The notes under the pieces: generated by a model | The model's input: only the letters and a program-made list of their open reading frames with translations | Database searches by the model: none | Told to the model about the DNA's origin: nothing | Shown here: positions 45,624-54,455 of the stretch, in pieces | Position numbering within the stretch: position 1 is the first letter of the stretch | Layout: every line of letters begins with the position of its first letter | Position numbers and translations under genes: made by a program | From: Caulobacteraceae bacterium | GTDB lineage: Bacteria; Pseudomonadota; Alphaproteobacteria; Caulobacterales; Caulobacteraceae | Direction: 5' to 3' | Length of the DNA stretch: 64,000 bases | Assembly: GCA_947475735.1 (NCBI GenBank) | Contig: CANJLQ010000001.1 | Span: 124,001 to 188,000 of the forward strand

Positions 45624-46439
45624 TCACCCCTTCACACTGCCCGCCAGCATGCCCCGGATGTAAAACCGCTGGAGCGCCAGAAACAGCGCCAGCACCGGGG
45701 CGACGGTGATGACCGCCCCCGCCATCATCATCTCGACGTCCTGTACGTGCTCGCGCGACAGGGCCGCCAGCGCGACCGGCAGGGTGTAGTTGGACTGGTC
45801 CGTCAGGATGATCAGCGGCCAAAGAAAATCATTCCAGCTGCCCAGAAACACGAACAGCCCCAGCGTCACCAGAATGGGCGTCAGGGTCGGCAGAACGATG
45901 CGGCGGAAAATCTGGCCCTCGCTGGCTCCGTCGACCCGCGCCGCCTCCAGCATCTCGTCGGGGATCGACAGGGCGTACTGGCGCACCAGGAACAGGCCGA
46001 AGATGGACGCCAGCCACGGCACAAGCGCCCCGGCATAGGTGTTCACCAGCCCCACCGATTTCAGCATCAGAAACAGCGGCAAGGTGCCGATCTGCGCCGG
46101 CACCACAAGGGCCGCGATCAAGAGCTGGAATGTCCGGTCGCGCCCTGCGAACCGCAGCTTTGCGAAGGCATACCCGGCCGGCACGGTGAACAGCAGAGCC
46201 AAGACGGTGGCGAGGGTCGCCAGGGCAAAACTGTTCCAGACATAGCGGCCCATGCCCCGCTCGACGAACAGCTCGCGGTAATGCTCGAGGGTCGGCTGGG
46301 ACGGCAGGAGTGGCGGCGGGAAGGTCGCGGCCTCGCCACTGGACATGACACTGACCGACACCATCCACGCCAACGGGAACAGCACGATCAACCCGATCGT
46401 GGCGACGCCGACGTTCAGCAGCAGGTCGCGGGGCTTCAT
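45624..46439 (-). CDS. Carbohydrate ABC permease, MalG type
   Basis: The 271-residue inner-membrane protein has six hydrophobic helices and the binding-protein-dependent permease EAA loop EAARVDGASEGQIFRRIVLPTLTPILVT, which docks with the ATPase. The PxxW...SVSVMSSGEAATFPPPLLPSQPTLEHYRELF N-terminal region is typical of MalG/AraQ subunits. Its ATG at 46439 overlaps the stop of the MalF-type gene by 4 nt, and 2 nt separate it from the discoidin protein. No MalK-type ATPase is encoded nearby. Confidence 0.94.
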   Translation of the reverse strand: MKPRDLLLNVGVATIGLIVLFPLAWMVSVSVMSSGEAATFPPPLLPSQPTLEHYRELFVERGMGRYVWNSFALATLATVLALLFTVPAGYAFAKLRFAGRDRTFQLLIAALVVPAQIGTLPLFLMLKSVGLVNTYAGALVPWLASIFGLFLVRQYALSIPDEMLEAARVDGASEGQIFRRIVLPTLTPILVTLGLFVFLGSWNDFLWPLIILTDQSNYTLPVALAALSREHVQDVEMMMAGAVITVAPVLALFLALQRFYIRGMLAGSVKG

Positions 46440-47326
46440 GTGTGATCCCCGCCCAGCCGCCGCGACACGGCCAGCTGCACCAGCGTCACCGCGAAGATGC
46501 ACAGGAACAGCACGAACGCGACGGCGCTGGCGGACCCCAGATTCCACCATTTGAAGCCCTCTTCGTACATGAAGTAGAGCACCGTCACGGTCGACTGGGC
46601 GGGCCCCCCTTGGGTCATCACATAGGGCTCGGCGAACAGCTGGAAGAAGCCCGCGACCGAGATGATCGACACCAGCAGCAGCGTCGGCGAAATGGCCGGC
46701 AGGGTCACATGCCGAAACCTGTCCCAGGCCCCTGCCCCGTCGATCCGCGCTGCTTCATGCAGCTCATCCGGCACGGTCTGGAGAACCGCCAGGAAGATCA
46801 GCATGTTGTAACCGAAGCTCTTCCACACCACGAACATCAGGATGGCGGGAATGGAGGTTGCGGGGTCGCCCAGCCAGTCGACGCCGGGCAGGCCGATCGA
46901 GGTCAGCGCCCAGTTGATGATGCCGTAGCGGGTGTTCAGCAGGTAGTTCCACAGCACCGCCGTGGCGACCAGCGTCGTCACGAAGGGGGCGAAGAACACC
47001 ACCCGCCACATCGGCCGCCACCTCACCGTCCGGGCGTTCAGCAGCAGCGCTGCCCCCAGCGACGCGGCGATCGACAGGGGCACGCCGATGCCAGCGAACA
47101 GGACCGTGTTCTTCATCGCCTGCCAGAACAGCGGATTGGCCAGCAGCCGTTGATAGTTCTCGACCCCGACGAACCGCAGATTGGCCAGGTCGGCCAGGGC
47201 ATAGATGTCGAAATCCGTCAGGCTGAGGAACAGCGACGACACGACCGGCGCGGCGAAGAACACCACGATGGCGATCAGGGCCGGCGCGACGAAGCCCCAG
47301 GCGGCGCGCTCCCGGGCAGCGATCAT
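46436..47326 (-). CDS. Carbohydrate ABC permease, MalF type
   Basis: The 296-residue subunit shows the MalF/UgpA pattern: WGFVAPALIAIVVFFAAPVVSSLFLSLTDFD at the N-terminus, FVGVENYQRLLANPLFWQAMKNTVLF, and the EAA motif LHEAARIDGAGAWDRFRHVTLPAISPTLLLV. It pairs with the MalG-type subunit encoded next. The ATG at 47326 overlaps the solute-binding protein stop by 4 nt. A longer upstream frame to 47473 would duplicate coding of the binding protein and was rejected. Confidence 0.94.
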   Translation of the reverse strand: MIAARERAAWGFVAPALIAIVVFFAAPVVSSLFLSLTDFDIYALADLANLRFVGVENYQRLLANPLFWQAMKNTVLFAGIGVPLSIAASLGAALLLNARTVRWRPMWRVVFFAPFVTTLVATAVLWNYLLNTRYGIINWALTSIGLPGVDWLGDPATSIPAILMFVVWKSFGYNMLIFLAVLQTVPDELHEAARIDGAGAWDRFRHVTLPAISPTLLLVSIISVAGFFQLFAEPYVMTQGGPAQSTVTVLYFMYEEGFKWWNLGSASAVAFVLFLCIFAVTLVQLAVSRRLGGDHT

Positions 47327-48582
47327 GCGCGGCCCCGATCCAGCATCCAACGTCGCTTTTCCAGCAGGCGGTCGGCGCGGCGGTCGATCTCCCGACCCGC
47401 CTCGGCCACGGTGAACTCGCCGCGCACCATGCGCTCGGCGACGATCTGCATTTCGGTGACGATCCGCTCCCACTCCGGCACCTTCGGCACCGCCCTCGCG
47501 CGCTCCAACTGGCCTGCGAATGGAGTGACGTAGGGATCGGACGCGACCTTCGGTGCCGCCCAGGCCGAGGGACGCGCGGGCAGGCTTCCGGTGATGACGT
47601 TGAACTCGGCTTGCACCGCCGGATCGGACAGGTAGCGAACCAGCTTCCAGGCCGCCTCCTGATGCGGCGAGGAGCGGAACACCGCCAGCGACGATCCACC
47701 AGGTGCCGAAGCCCCCGGCCCCGTCGGACCGGGGACGCCCGCCGTGGTCCAGTGCGGCTGGATCTCGGCCGGCAGGCGGGTCTTCATGTCTCCGATGGTC
47801 CAGGGACCGGAGAAGTAGAAGCTGAACCAGCCGCGCGCGAACTCGGTCCAGACGTTGGAAATCTGCGATCCCGTCGCGACGGGGGCCAGGCCTTCGTCGA
47901 ACAGGCTTTTGTAGAAGGCGAGCGCCGCCTCGAACGACGAGCTAGAAAAGTTTCCACGCGTTCCCTCGTCCCGAAGCAACGATTGATCACCTTGAAGTCC
48001 GAAGGTCAAAAGCTGTTCGAACTCGTTGAGAGGTAACAGGATCGCGTATCGGTCCATCCCAACGACGCGCTTGACCGCCCGCATCGCCGCCGTCCAGTCC
48101 GCCCAGGTGGTCGGCATGGCGTTGTATCCCGCCTGGGCCAGAAGATCCGTGCGGTAGAAGATCAGCCGGGTGTCGACATACCAGGGCGTGGCGACGGCGC
48201 GGCCGTCAATTTGGTTGGTGTCGAGAACCGCCCTGAACTGGTCCGACAGCAAGTCCGACGCCGCGTCCGGCATGGGCGAAAGGGCACCGATGGCGGCCAT
48301 CTCCGCCACCCAGGTGTTGCCGATCTGGCTGACGTCCGGCAGCGAGTTTCCGGCATACCCGGTCAACAGCTTCTGATGCGCGGCGGTCCAGGGCTGGGGC
48401 TGGACCTCCACCTTGATGCCCGGGTTGGCGGCCTCGAAGGCGGGGATCAGCCGGGGGACGTTGGTCCCCTCATTGCCCATGGCCCAGAAGGTCAGGCGGG
48501 TGATGCCGTCGTTCCGCCCGCAGCCCGCCAGCGTCGCGCCCGCGCCGGCCATGACGCCCAGGGCCGCGCGGCGGTGGATCAT
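47323..48582 (-). CDS. Sugar-binding lipoprotein of ABC importer (family 1)
   Basis: The 419-residue protein has a signal with lipobox LAGC (Cys21) so it is probably membrane-tethered in the periplasm. The mature part follows the MalE/UgpB type: LTFWAMGNEGTNVPRLIPAFEAANPGIKVEVQPQPWTAAHQKLLTGYAGNSLPDVSQIGNTWVAEMAA, and later WFSFYFSGPWTIGDM. It captures oligosaccharide for the two permeases encoded downstream with a 4-nt overlap; upstream it overlaps the glycoamylase-like gene by 4 nt. Ligand unknown, probably the product of the neighbouring hydrolase. Confidence 0.93.
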   Translation of the reverse strand: MIHRRAALGVMAGAGATLAGCGRNDGITRLTFWAMGNEGTNVPRLIPAFEAANPGIKVEVQPQPWTAAHQKLLTGYAGNSLPDVSQIGNTWVAEMAAIGALSPMPDAASDLLSDQFRAVLDTNQIDGRAVATPWYVDTRLIFYRTDLLAQAGYNAMPTTWADWTAAMRAVKRVVGMDRYAILLPLNEFEQLLTFGLQGDQSLLRDEGTRGNFSSSSFEAALAFYKSLFDEGLAPVATGSQISNVWTEFARGWFSFYFSGPWTIGDMKTRLPAEIQPHWTTAGVPGPTGPGASAPGGSSLAVFRSSPHQEAAWKLVRYLSDPAVQAEFNVITGSLPARPSAWAAPKVASDPYVTPFAGQLERARAVPKVPEWERIVTEMQIVAERMVRGEFTVAEAGREIDRRADRLLEKRRWMLDRGRA

Positions 48583-50003
48583 GCGTCCAGCCATCCGCCG
48601 GTGAAGCCGGCCCGCTCCAGACCGAGTCTCAGGTTCGGCTCGCCGCGCATGAAACGCCAGATAAGGTCCGACCGGCCGTTTTCGATCATCGCCACGATCG
48701 GCCCCTGGTCGATGCCCAGATAGTCGCCATCGACCCACCCGACGCCCGGGACGATCCGTCCGTGCTGCAGCCGCCCTTCCCGCTCCGTCAGGGTCGGGTT
48801 GAAGCTGTCGAGGAAGCCGAACTCCGTATAGATCGCCTCGCCGTATCTGGCCTTCATGGCCTTCAGGCATTCCGCCACGGCCTGGGGCGCGAAGGGATAG
48901 CTGGCCATGGCGGCCGTGGGCGCGATGGTGCCGTCGTCGCGCTCGCCCGGACCGCGCGCCGAATAGCTGAAGAATTCCCGCTCCCGGGCATCGATGACCT
49001 GTTTGAAATCGCCGGGCCCGTCGCAGGCCGTCAGTCCCCAGACCTCGGCCGAATAGCCGTCCCACCCGCCGGGGTTGGCGATCGCATAGCTGCGCTGGGC
49101 TTGAACGGCCCGCACGCTGTTCTCGAAATAGTCGAACGGCCCGATCTCGGCCGACTTGGCCCGCATCCAGGCGTCGCGGATGCCGCCGAAGTCGACGAAC
49201 ATGTGGCTGTACTGGTGCCCGAACATCGGCGCGAAATGCAGGTGGACGGGACCGTGCTCTTGCGTCCAGCTCCGGTCGTAGACGCCGCACCACTCGTCCC
49301 ACACGGCCGGGGAAACAGGGTGGGTCCGGCTGCCGATCGCCAGCAGCAGCGTCAGCATGCCCTCGTTATAGATGTGCCAGTCGGCCTCGATGAAGCCGGT
49401 CTCGGGGTGCCAGCCCATGCTGATCCGGTTCGGTCGAACAACGGCCCAGTCCCATTCGACCCGGTCGTAGATCGCCTGGGCCAGACGCCGGATTTCGGCC
49501 TCGTCCGCATGGTCGCCGTCGAAGTAACGGGCCGCGAACAGCATGCCGCCCAGCAGCAGCGTCGTATCGACGGTCGACAGCTCGACCCGGCCGAAACGAT
49601 GACCCGTCCGCATGTCGAGGAAATGATAGAAGAAGCCCCTATGGCCCGTGACACCGGTCGCCTGCGGCCCCTGGGGCGCGTCATGGAAGAACCGCACGGT
49701 GTTCAGCGTCCGCGCCCGGGCCTCGTCGCGGCTCATCCAGCCGTTCTCGACCCCGACGGGCCAGCAGGCGAGCGCGAAGCCGACGGCGGCGACGGAGCAG
49801 AAGGACTGCGTCGGCCACCGGTCCGGCGTCAGGCCGCGCTCGCGATCCGTCACCTCGACGAACCAGTCGAACGTCCGCCGTTGCAGTTCAGCGACCTCGG
49901 GATCGAGCGGAACCATGCCCATCCTCCCAGGCCCGGTCGCGCACCCGCTGGCCAGCAGCGCGGCGGCCGCGCCGGTGCTCATCAAAAATCCGCGACGATC
50001 CAT
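48579..50003 (-). CDS. Glycoamylase-fold (PF10091, GH144-like) lipoprotein, probable glucanase
   Basis: The 474-residue protein begins MDRRGFLMSTGAAAALLASGC, combining an RR motif with a lipobox Cys21. The body matches the glycoamylase/GH144 layout: LQRRTFDWFVEVTDRERGLTPDRWP, GFFYHFLDMRTGHR, an ExSTxDTxLL motif (Glu141-Asp146), EFFSYSARGPGERDDGTIAPTAAMASYPFAP and the C-terminal GWVDGDYLGIDQGPIVAMIENGRSDLIWRFMR. Characterised GH144 members are beta-1,2-glucanases; other PF10091 proteins act on beta-1,2-glucan synthesis or phosphorolysis. Translationally coupled to the sugar-binding protein. Assignment to GH144 is by motif recall, not by search. Confidence 0.82.
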   Translation of the reverse strand: MDRRGFLMSTGAAAALLASGCATGPGRMGMVPLDPEVAELQRRTFDWFVEVTDRERGLTPDRWPTQSFCSVAAVGFALACWPVGVENGWMSRDEARARTLNTVRFFHDAPQGPQATGVTGHRGFFYHFLDMRTGHRFGRVELSTVDTTLLLGGMLFAARYFDGDHADEAEIRRLAQAIYDRVEWDWAVVRPNRISMGWHPETGFIEADWHIYNEGMLTLLLAIGSRTHPVSPAVWDEWCGVYDRSWTQEHGPVHLHFAPMFGHQYSHMFVDFGGIRDAWMRAKSAEIGPFDYFENSVRAVQAQRSYAIANPGGWDGYSAEVWGLTACDGPGDFKQVIDAREREFFSYSARGPGERDDGTIAPTAAMASYPFAPQAVAECLKAMKARYGEAIYTEFGFLDSFNPTLTEREGRLQHGRIVPGVGWVDGDYLGIDQGPIVAMIENGRSDLIWRFMRGEPNLRLGLERAGFTGGWLDA

Positions 50004-50036
50004 GTCGCTCCCTCTAAGCCAACGCCCCCGCGTCTT

Positions 50037-50074
50037 ACAGAAAATGCGGCCGCCCCGGCAGTGCAGGGGCGGCC
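50037..50074 (-). terminator. Hairpin between TonB receptor and downstream enzyme/importer genes
   Basis: On the minus strand GGCCGCCCC (50066-50074 complement) and GGGGCGGCC pair over 9 bp around a 9-nt loop, followed by GCATTTTCTGT. The plus-strand arms are 50048-50056 and 50066-50074. It sits 19 nt after the receptor stop. It could be a leaky terminator or an mRNA-stabilising structure that sets a high receptor:enzyme ratio. Confidence 0.65.
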
Positions 50075-50092
50075 AGTCTCAGGAGAACGGGG

Positions 50093-53000
50093 TCAGAAGC
50101 TGTAGCGGAAGCCCAGCTGGAAGGTCCGGGTGGGGAAGAGAACCCGGGATGGCCGGCCGAACTGCGGATTCGGATTGGCGGCCGACCCCGTTCCGTCGCC
50201 GAAGCCGGTGTAGTTGTAGAAGTCGAAGATGTTGATGGCGTCGACGAAGATCTGCAGCTCCGAAGCATTCCAGAGCTCGAACGTCTTCGTCAGCCGGAGG
50301 TCCAGATTCCGGTAGGCGAAGGCGTCCGGGATGATGAAATTGTCGGTGGGCGGCCGGCCCGCGTTGGGGCGGATCAGGAAGTCCGGCGAGTCCGTCCGGG
50401 TGTCGTCGAAGATCGTGTAGGGGGTGCCCGATCCCAGCGTGAGGATCCCAGAGAGCTGGAAGTCCCAGGGCAGGTCGACGATCCCGTTCGCGATGATCCT
50501 GTGCTCTTCGTCGTTGGACGAGGGGCGGACCGGTGACGTCTCGACACTGAAGCAATCGAAGCAGAAGGTGTCGTTGCCGCCGTTCTGCTCGGAGTTCGAG
50601 AAGGTGTAGGCGATGTTGAGGCCCCAGCCGCTGTCGCGTGTGTAGGCCTTGTCCGCCTTGACGTAGAGAGCCGTGAACTCCCTTTCCTTGTTGTGGTCGG
50701 AGACCAGATAGGTCCGATAGGGATTGGTGCCTCCGGGTGAACAGAAGCCCCCGTTGTCCTCGAAGGCGGCGTTGTCGCCGTCGATGGCCGGCCGGGTCGA
50801 TTCGCGGCAGCGGTTCAGATACTGCCAGGTGAACTCGTTTTCCGTCCGGCCGTAGGCGAGGGTGACCTCGGTTTGCCATTCGCCCAGCCGCTGGCGGACG
50901 CCGAAGTTGAACTGGTCCGTGCGCGGCGGCTCGAAGTCGTTCTTGAGCAGGAAGGCTTCGCCTCGGGCCGGGATGGCCGCGAAAATCGGAATGAGGCCCT
51001 GGGCCGTCCGGTAGGATTCCTGCCAGAGGATCGGGTCGGTGGGCTCCCCGCTCGCGGTGCCCGCCGGCCGGCCCGTCGTGCTGAAAAAGACGTTCTGCCG
51101 GATGTTGGCGGGGCCAGCGATCTCATCGAACGCGAAGTTGAAGTTGACCCGGTCGTAGTAGCGACCTGCGCCCCCGAACACGACGGTCGAGCGGTCGCCG
51201 AACACATCGTAGGAGAAGCCGATCCGGGGCTGGAAAGCGCCAGTGAAAGCATCACGATTATCGCCGGTGGAGAAGTAGTCGTCCGCATCGAACCAGCTGG
51301 GCACATAGCCAGCCGCCTTGCCGCCGTCGGTGGAGGCGATCCACTGAGCCAACCCGGTGCGCACGTTGGCGGGGGTGACGTAATCCTTGTTGTTGGCGTT
51401 GGTCTCATAATCCCACCGGAGACCAAGGTTGATCTCCAGTTGATCGGTGATGCGCCAGTCATCCTGGATGTAGAGGCCGATCACGGTGTTATCGATGGAG
51501 AAGTCAGGCGTCTCCCGGCCCAGCTCGATACGATAGGGGACGGTCGTGCTGCCGCTCAGCTCGGGCCGGCCGTCGACGTCGAAGTACAGCTGCGGATTGC
51601 TGCCGAACGACCTGAAGACATCATAGGTCTGGATCGAGACCTTGGCCCCCAGCTTGATGGTATGGAAGCCGTTGAAGTCGATCTCATTGAAGGTCAGGTC
51701 GTTACGGAACGTCAGGGCTTCGTCCGTGATATCCTGGGTGCTGTCTCGACCGCCGATGTTGAGGACCTCGCGACCCCCGAACCGATCAGGCTGGAAGCCA
51801 GGCGTATTCTGATCAGAATCCGTGAACAGGCGATAGAACTGCCCCACGTCGCTGAAGTTCAGGGCACCGGGGTTGTAGTTGTAGCGGCGATAGTCAACCG
51901 CCAGCTCATTGGTGAAGGTGTCCGTCTGCCACTGCCAGCGCAGGTTGCTGCTCAGGGTCTCCTGGGCGAGAGCGGTGGCGCGCTCGAAGGCGTTGGCTCC
52001 GCCGACATCGCGGATGTCCTGCTCGTCGCGGTAGGTCACGCTCCAGTCGACAAGGTGGCCCTCGGCCGGTTGCCAGCTGAGCTTGCCGAAAAACAGATCC
52101 TCTTCGAACGGCGTGGCGAAAGCCCCGATGAAATCGGCGAAGGTCTGGGTAAAGCGCGGCTCCTGGACGCCAAGGTTGACCACGGCCGCCCGGTTCTCCT
52201 CCTTGCGCTCATAGGTGCCGAAGAAGTGCAGGCGATCTCGGATGATCGGTCCGCCGAGAGCGAAGCCGTACTGCTGGACCTCCAAGTCGGGCTGAACGTC
52301 GCCGCGACGTCGGCCGAAGACGTCCTGCTCGATGAAGCTCTGGTCTCGGTAGGTCCCGAAGACCTCGCCGGTGAACTCATTGGTGCCAGACCGGGTCACC
52401 GCCGTGATGATGGCCGACGAAGCCTGTTCATACTCGGCCTTGAAGTTCTGGCTGACGACACGGAACTCCTGGATGCCAGCCTGGGGGAAGGGGTTACCGC
52501 GGCTGTCGTCCTGGCCGATGATGCCGCCCGCGATGACGTTGGACTTCAGGCTGGCTCCGTCGATGAAGGCGTTGACCGATTCAGCGCGCTGACCACCCGC
52601 CGTGATGGTCTGCTCATTCTCGTCCAGCGAGGTTCGCACGCCAGGCGCCAAACCCGCGAAGTTCAGAAAGTTGCGGTTGATCTGCGGCAGGGTCTGGATC
52701 TGCTGGGTCGTGACGTTGGTGGCGTTTTCAGGCGTGCGGACCTCGACCAGCCGGCGGCCGACCACGACGATGTCATCGACGGTGGAAGCCCCGGTGCCCG
52801 CCTCTGCGGTCACGACGCCACCCACGTCCAGGTCCAGGTCGCCGACCTGGCCGACGCCGATGCTGACGGTGTCGCTGGCGGTCTCGCCTTCGCCGGTCGT
52901 GACCGTCACCTCGTAGGATCCTGGCCGTAGGCCCGACAGCACATAGGTCCCGGAGGCGTTGGTGCTGGTGCGCGTGGTGAAGCCGCTGGCGGTGTCGCGG

Positions 53001-53167
53001 GCAACGACCTGGGCCCCGGCCTCTGCGGTCGCTCCATCAGTCACGGAGCCGCGCAAGGTGGCTCCCGTCACCTGGGCGGACGCGGTCGAGGCGACCCCCA
53101 GGCTCGCCACCAGGGCGAGAACGGAGGTCGCGGCCAGGGCATGGCGACGCATGTCGGGGCGGATCAT
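50093..53167 (-). CDS. TonB-dependent receptor with N-terminal carboxypeptidase-regulatory-like domain
   Basis: The 1024-residue outer-membrane protein has a signal peptide (LAATSVLALVASLGVASTASA), a CarboxypepD_reg-like domain (~34-115: TLRGSVTDGATAEAGAQVVARDTASG...GTYVLSGLRPGSYEVTV), a plug (residues ~150-270, e.g. QTITAGGQRAESVNAFIDGASLKSNVIAGG and SAIITAVTRSGTNEFTGEVFGTYRD) and a beta-barrel ending in FQLGFRYSF with terminal Phe. It resembles Oar-like receptors used for glycan uptake. Its ATG overlaps the LacI stop by 4 nt. Context suggests it imports the oligosaccharide that the downstream enzymes and ABC system process. Confidence 0.95.
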   Translation of the reverse strand: MIRPDMRRHALAATSVLALVASLGVASTASAQVTGATLRGSVTDGATAEAGAQVVARDTASGFTTRTSTNASGTYVLSGLRPGSYEVTVTTGEGETASDTVSIGVGQVGDLDLDVGGVVTAEAGTGASTVDDIVVVGRRLVEVRTPENATNVTTQQIQTLPQINRNFLNFAGLAPGVRTSLDENEQTITAGGQRAESVNAFIDGASLKSNVIAGGIIGQDDSRGNPFPQAGIQEFRVVSQNFKAEYEQASSAIITAVTRSGTNEFTGEVFGTYRDQSFIEQDVFGRRRGDVQPDLEVQQYGFALGGPIIRDRLHFFGTYERKEENRAAVVNLGVQEPRFTQTFADFIGAFATPFEEDLFFGKLSWQPAEGHLVDWSVTYRDEQDIRDVGGANAFERATALAQETLSSNLRWQWQTDTFTNELAVDYRRYNYNPGALNFSDVGQFYRLFTDSDQNTPGFQPDRFGGREVLNIGGRDSTQDITDEALTFRNDLTFNEIDFNGFHTIKLGAKVSIQTYDVFRSFGSNPQLYFDVDGRPELSGSTTVPYRIELGRETPDFSIDNTVIGLYIQDDWRITDQLEINLGLRWDYETNANNKDYVTPANVRTGLAQWIASTDGGKAAGYVPSWFDADDYFSTGDNRDAFTGAFQPRIGFSYDVFGDRSTVVFGGAGRYYDRVNFNFAFDEIAGPANIRQNVFFSTTGRPAGTASGEPTDPILWQESYRTAQGLIPIFAAIPARGEAFLLKNDFEPPRTDQFNFGVRQRLGEWQTEVTLAYGRTENEFTWQYLNRCRESTRPAIDGDNAAFEDNGGFCSPGGTNPYRTYLVSDHNKEREFTALYVKADKAYTRDSGWGLNIAYTFSNSEQNGGNDTFCFDCFSVETSPVRPSSNDEEHRIIANGIVDLPWDFQLSGILTLGSGTPYTIFDDTRTDSPDFLIRPNAGRPPTDNFIIPDAFAYRNLDLRLTKTFELWNASELQIFVDAINIFDFYNYTGFGDGTGSAANPNPQFGRPSRVLFPTRTFQLGFRYSF

Positions 53168-54216
53168 GTCGAGTCTCCGGACGATAAGGATTGGAGGGCA
53201 GATTCGGTGCGCTCGCCGACGGTCGACTGACGCACGACGAGGCGGGGAGTGATGATTTCGCAGGCGTCAGCCGACGGATCGTCGGGTCGTGCCGCCGCAG
53301 CGATGAGGGTGACCAGACGCTCGACGGCGCGACGACCGGTCTCGGCGATCTCGATGCGCAGGGTGGTCAGGGCGGGCCTCACGAGCCCGGCGATGGGCAC
53401 GTCGTCGAACCCGACCACCGCGACGTCGTCCGGCACGCGAACACCGGCCTCCTGCATGGCCAGCAGCGCGCCGACCGCCATCATGTCGTTGCCGGCGAAG
53501 ACGGCTTCGGGCCTGACGCCTTCGGCCAGCAGATCGCGCATCGCCTGGTGGCCGGACGCCTGGGTGAAATTTCCCGCCACGACCGTCGGCGTGCATCCGG
53601 CCGCCCGCATCGCTTCGGCATACCCGGCCTGGCGGTCGCGGGCCTCCAGGTTGCCCTGGGGGCCTCCGATGTGAGTGATCCGGCGGTGACCGAGAGACAG
53701 CAGGTGTTCGACCGCTGTCCGGGCCCCTCCGATGTTGTCGACCACGATCGAGGGCCGCCCGGCCTCATTGTTTCCGCCGTTCATCAGCAGAACCGGCAAA
53801 CGACCCGCCAGATTGGCGGCCAGGTTGGCGGCGTCGAGATGGGGCGACAGGACGATGAGACCGTCGACGCGCCCGCGCATGGATCGGATCGCTGCGGCGG
53901 CGTCGCTGGCGTCGTCATGGGAGCTGGAGACGATCAGGTGCAATCCGGCCGCCCGCGCGGCGACGTCCATGCCCCGGATCAGCTCCGAGAAGAACTCGCC
54001 GAACAGGTCCGGCAGGATGACGCCGACGGTGTCCGTGCGATTGGTCGAGAGGCTGCGAGCGCCGGAGTGCGGCACATAGGAGAGAGCCTCCACGGCCTCT
54101 AGCACTCTCAACCGGGTCGGCTCGGCCACCACGCCCGCGCCCGTCAGAACCCGCGACACCGAGGCCACGGAGACCTTGGCCCGCTCGGCCACGTCACGGA
54201 TCGTGGCGGGCTTCAT
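53164..54216 (-). CDS. LacI-family transcriptional regulator
   Basis: The 350-residue protein has the LacI HTH and hinge (ATIRDVAERAKVSVASVSRVLTGAGVVAEPTRLRVLEAVEALSYVPHSGARSL) followed by a periplasmic-binding-protein-like sensor domain (TVGVILPDLFGEFFSELIRGMDVAAR...PDDVAVVGFDDVPIAGLVRPALTTLR). It is the first gene of the glycan-use operon and is translationally coupled to the TonB receptor. A TGTAA-N4-TTACA palindrome 120 nt upstream is a likely operator, so the gene probably represses its own operon until an incoming sugar binds. Confidence 0.94.
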   Translation of the reverse strand: MKPATIRDVAERAKVSVASVSRVLTGAGVVAEPTRLRVLEAVEALSYVPHSGARSLSTNRTDTVGVILPDLFGEFFSELIRGMDVAARAAGLHLIVSSSHDDASDAAAAIRSMRGRVDGLIVLSPHLDAANLAANLAGRLPVLLMNGGNNEAGRPSIVVDNIGGARTAVEHLLSLGHRRITHIGGPQGNLEARDRQAGYAEAMRAAGCTPTVVAGNFTQASGHQAMRDLLAEGVRPEAVFAGNDMMAVGALLAMQEAGVRVPDDVAVVGFDDVPIAGLVRPALTTLRIEIAETGRRAVERLVTLIAAAARPDDPSADACEIITPRLVVRQSTVGERTESALQSLSSGDST

Positions 54217-54335
54217 GCGCGCCTCCGCACGGCGGCGAGACGGCGTCGGTCCTGGGGCAGACGAAGGATCAAGGTCTCAGGTCCTGAAGCGTTTCCAGCC
54301 GTTCCGGCCTTCTTCGCGAAGATCCGTCGGCAATG

Positions 54336-54349
54336 TGTAATCGGTTACA
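54336..54349. promoter_or_regulatory. Candidate LacI-family operator
   Basis: TGTAATCGGTTACA is a palindrome with TGTAA/TTACA arms around TCGG. It fits the common LacI-family operator shape (TGTAACCGGTTACA-like) and lies in the 239-nt gap upstream of the LacI gene, before the whole glycan-use operon. The rest of this gap shows no gene. Confidence 0.6.
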
Positions 54350-54455
54350 TGGCACATCGCGAAGCCGCCCGGCAAGGGCCTCAGTTTCGACACACCGACG
54401 AAATCAGCGACGCCGAACGGGCAAGCGTGACCTCGATCTGAAGGTTTTCAGGGCT

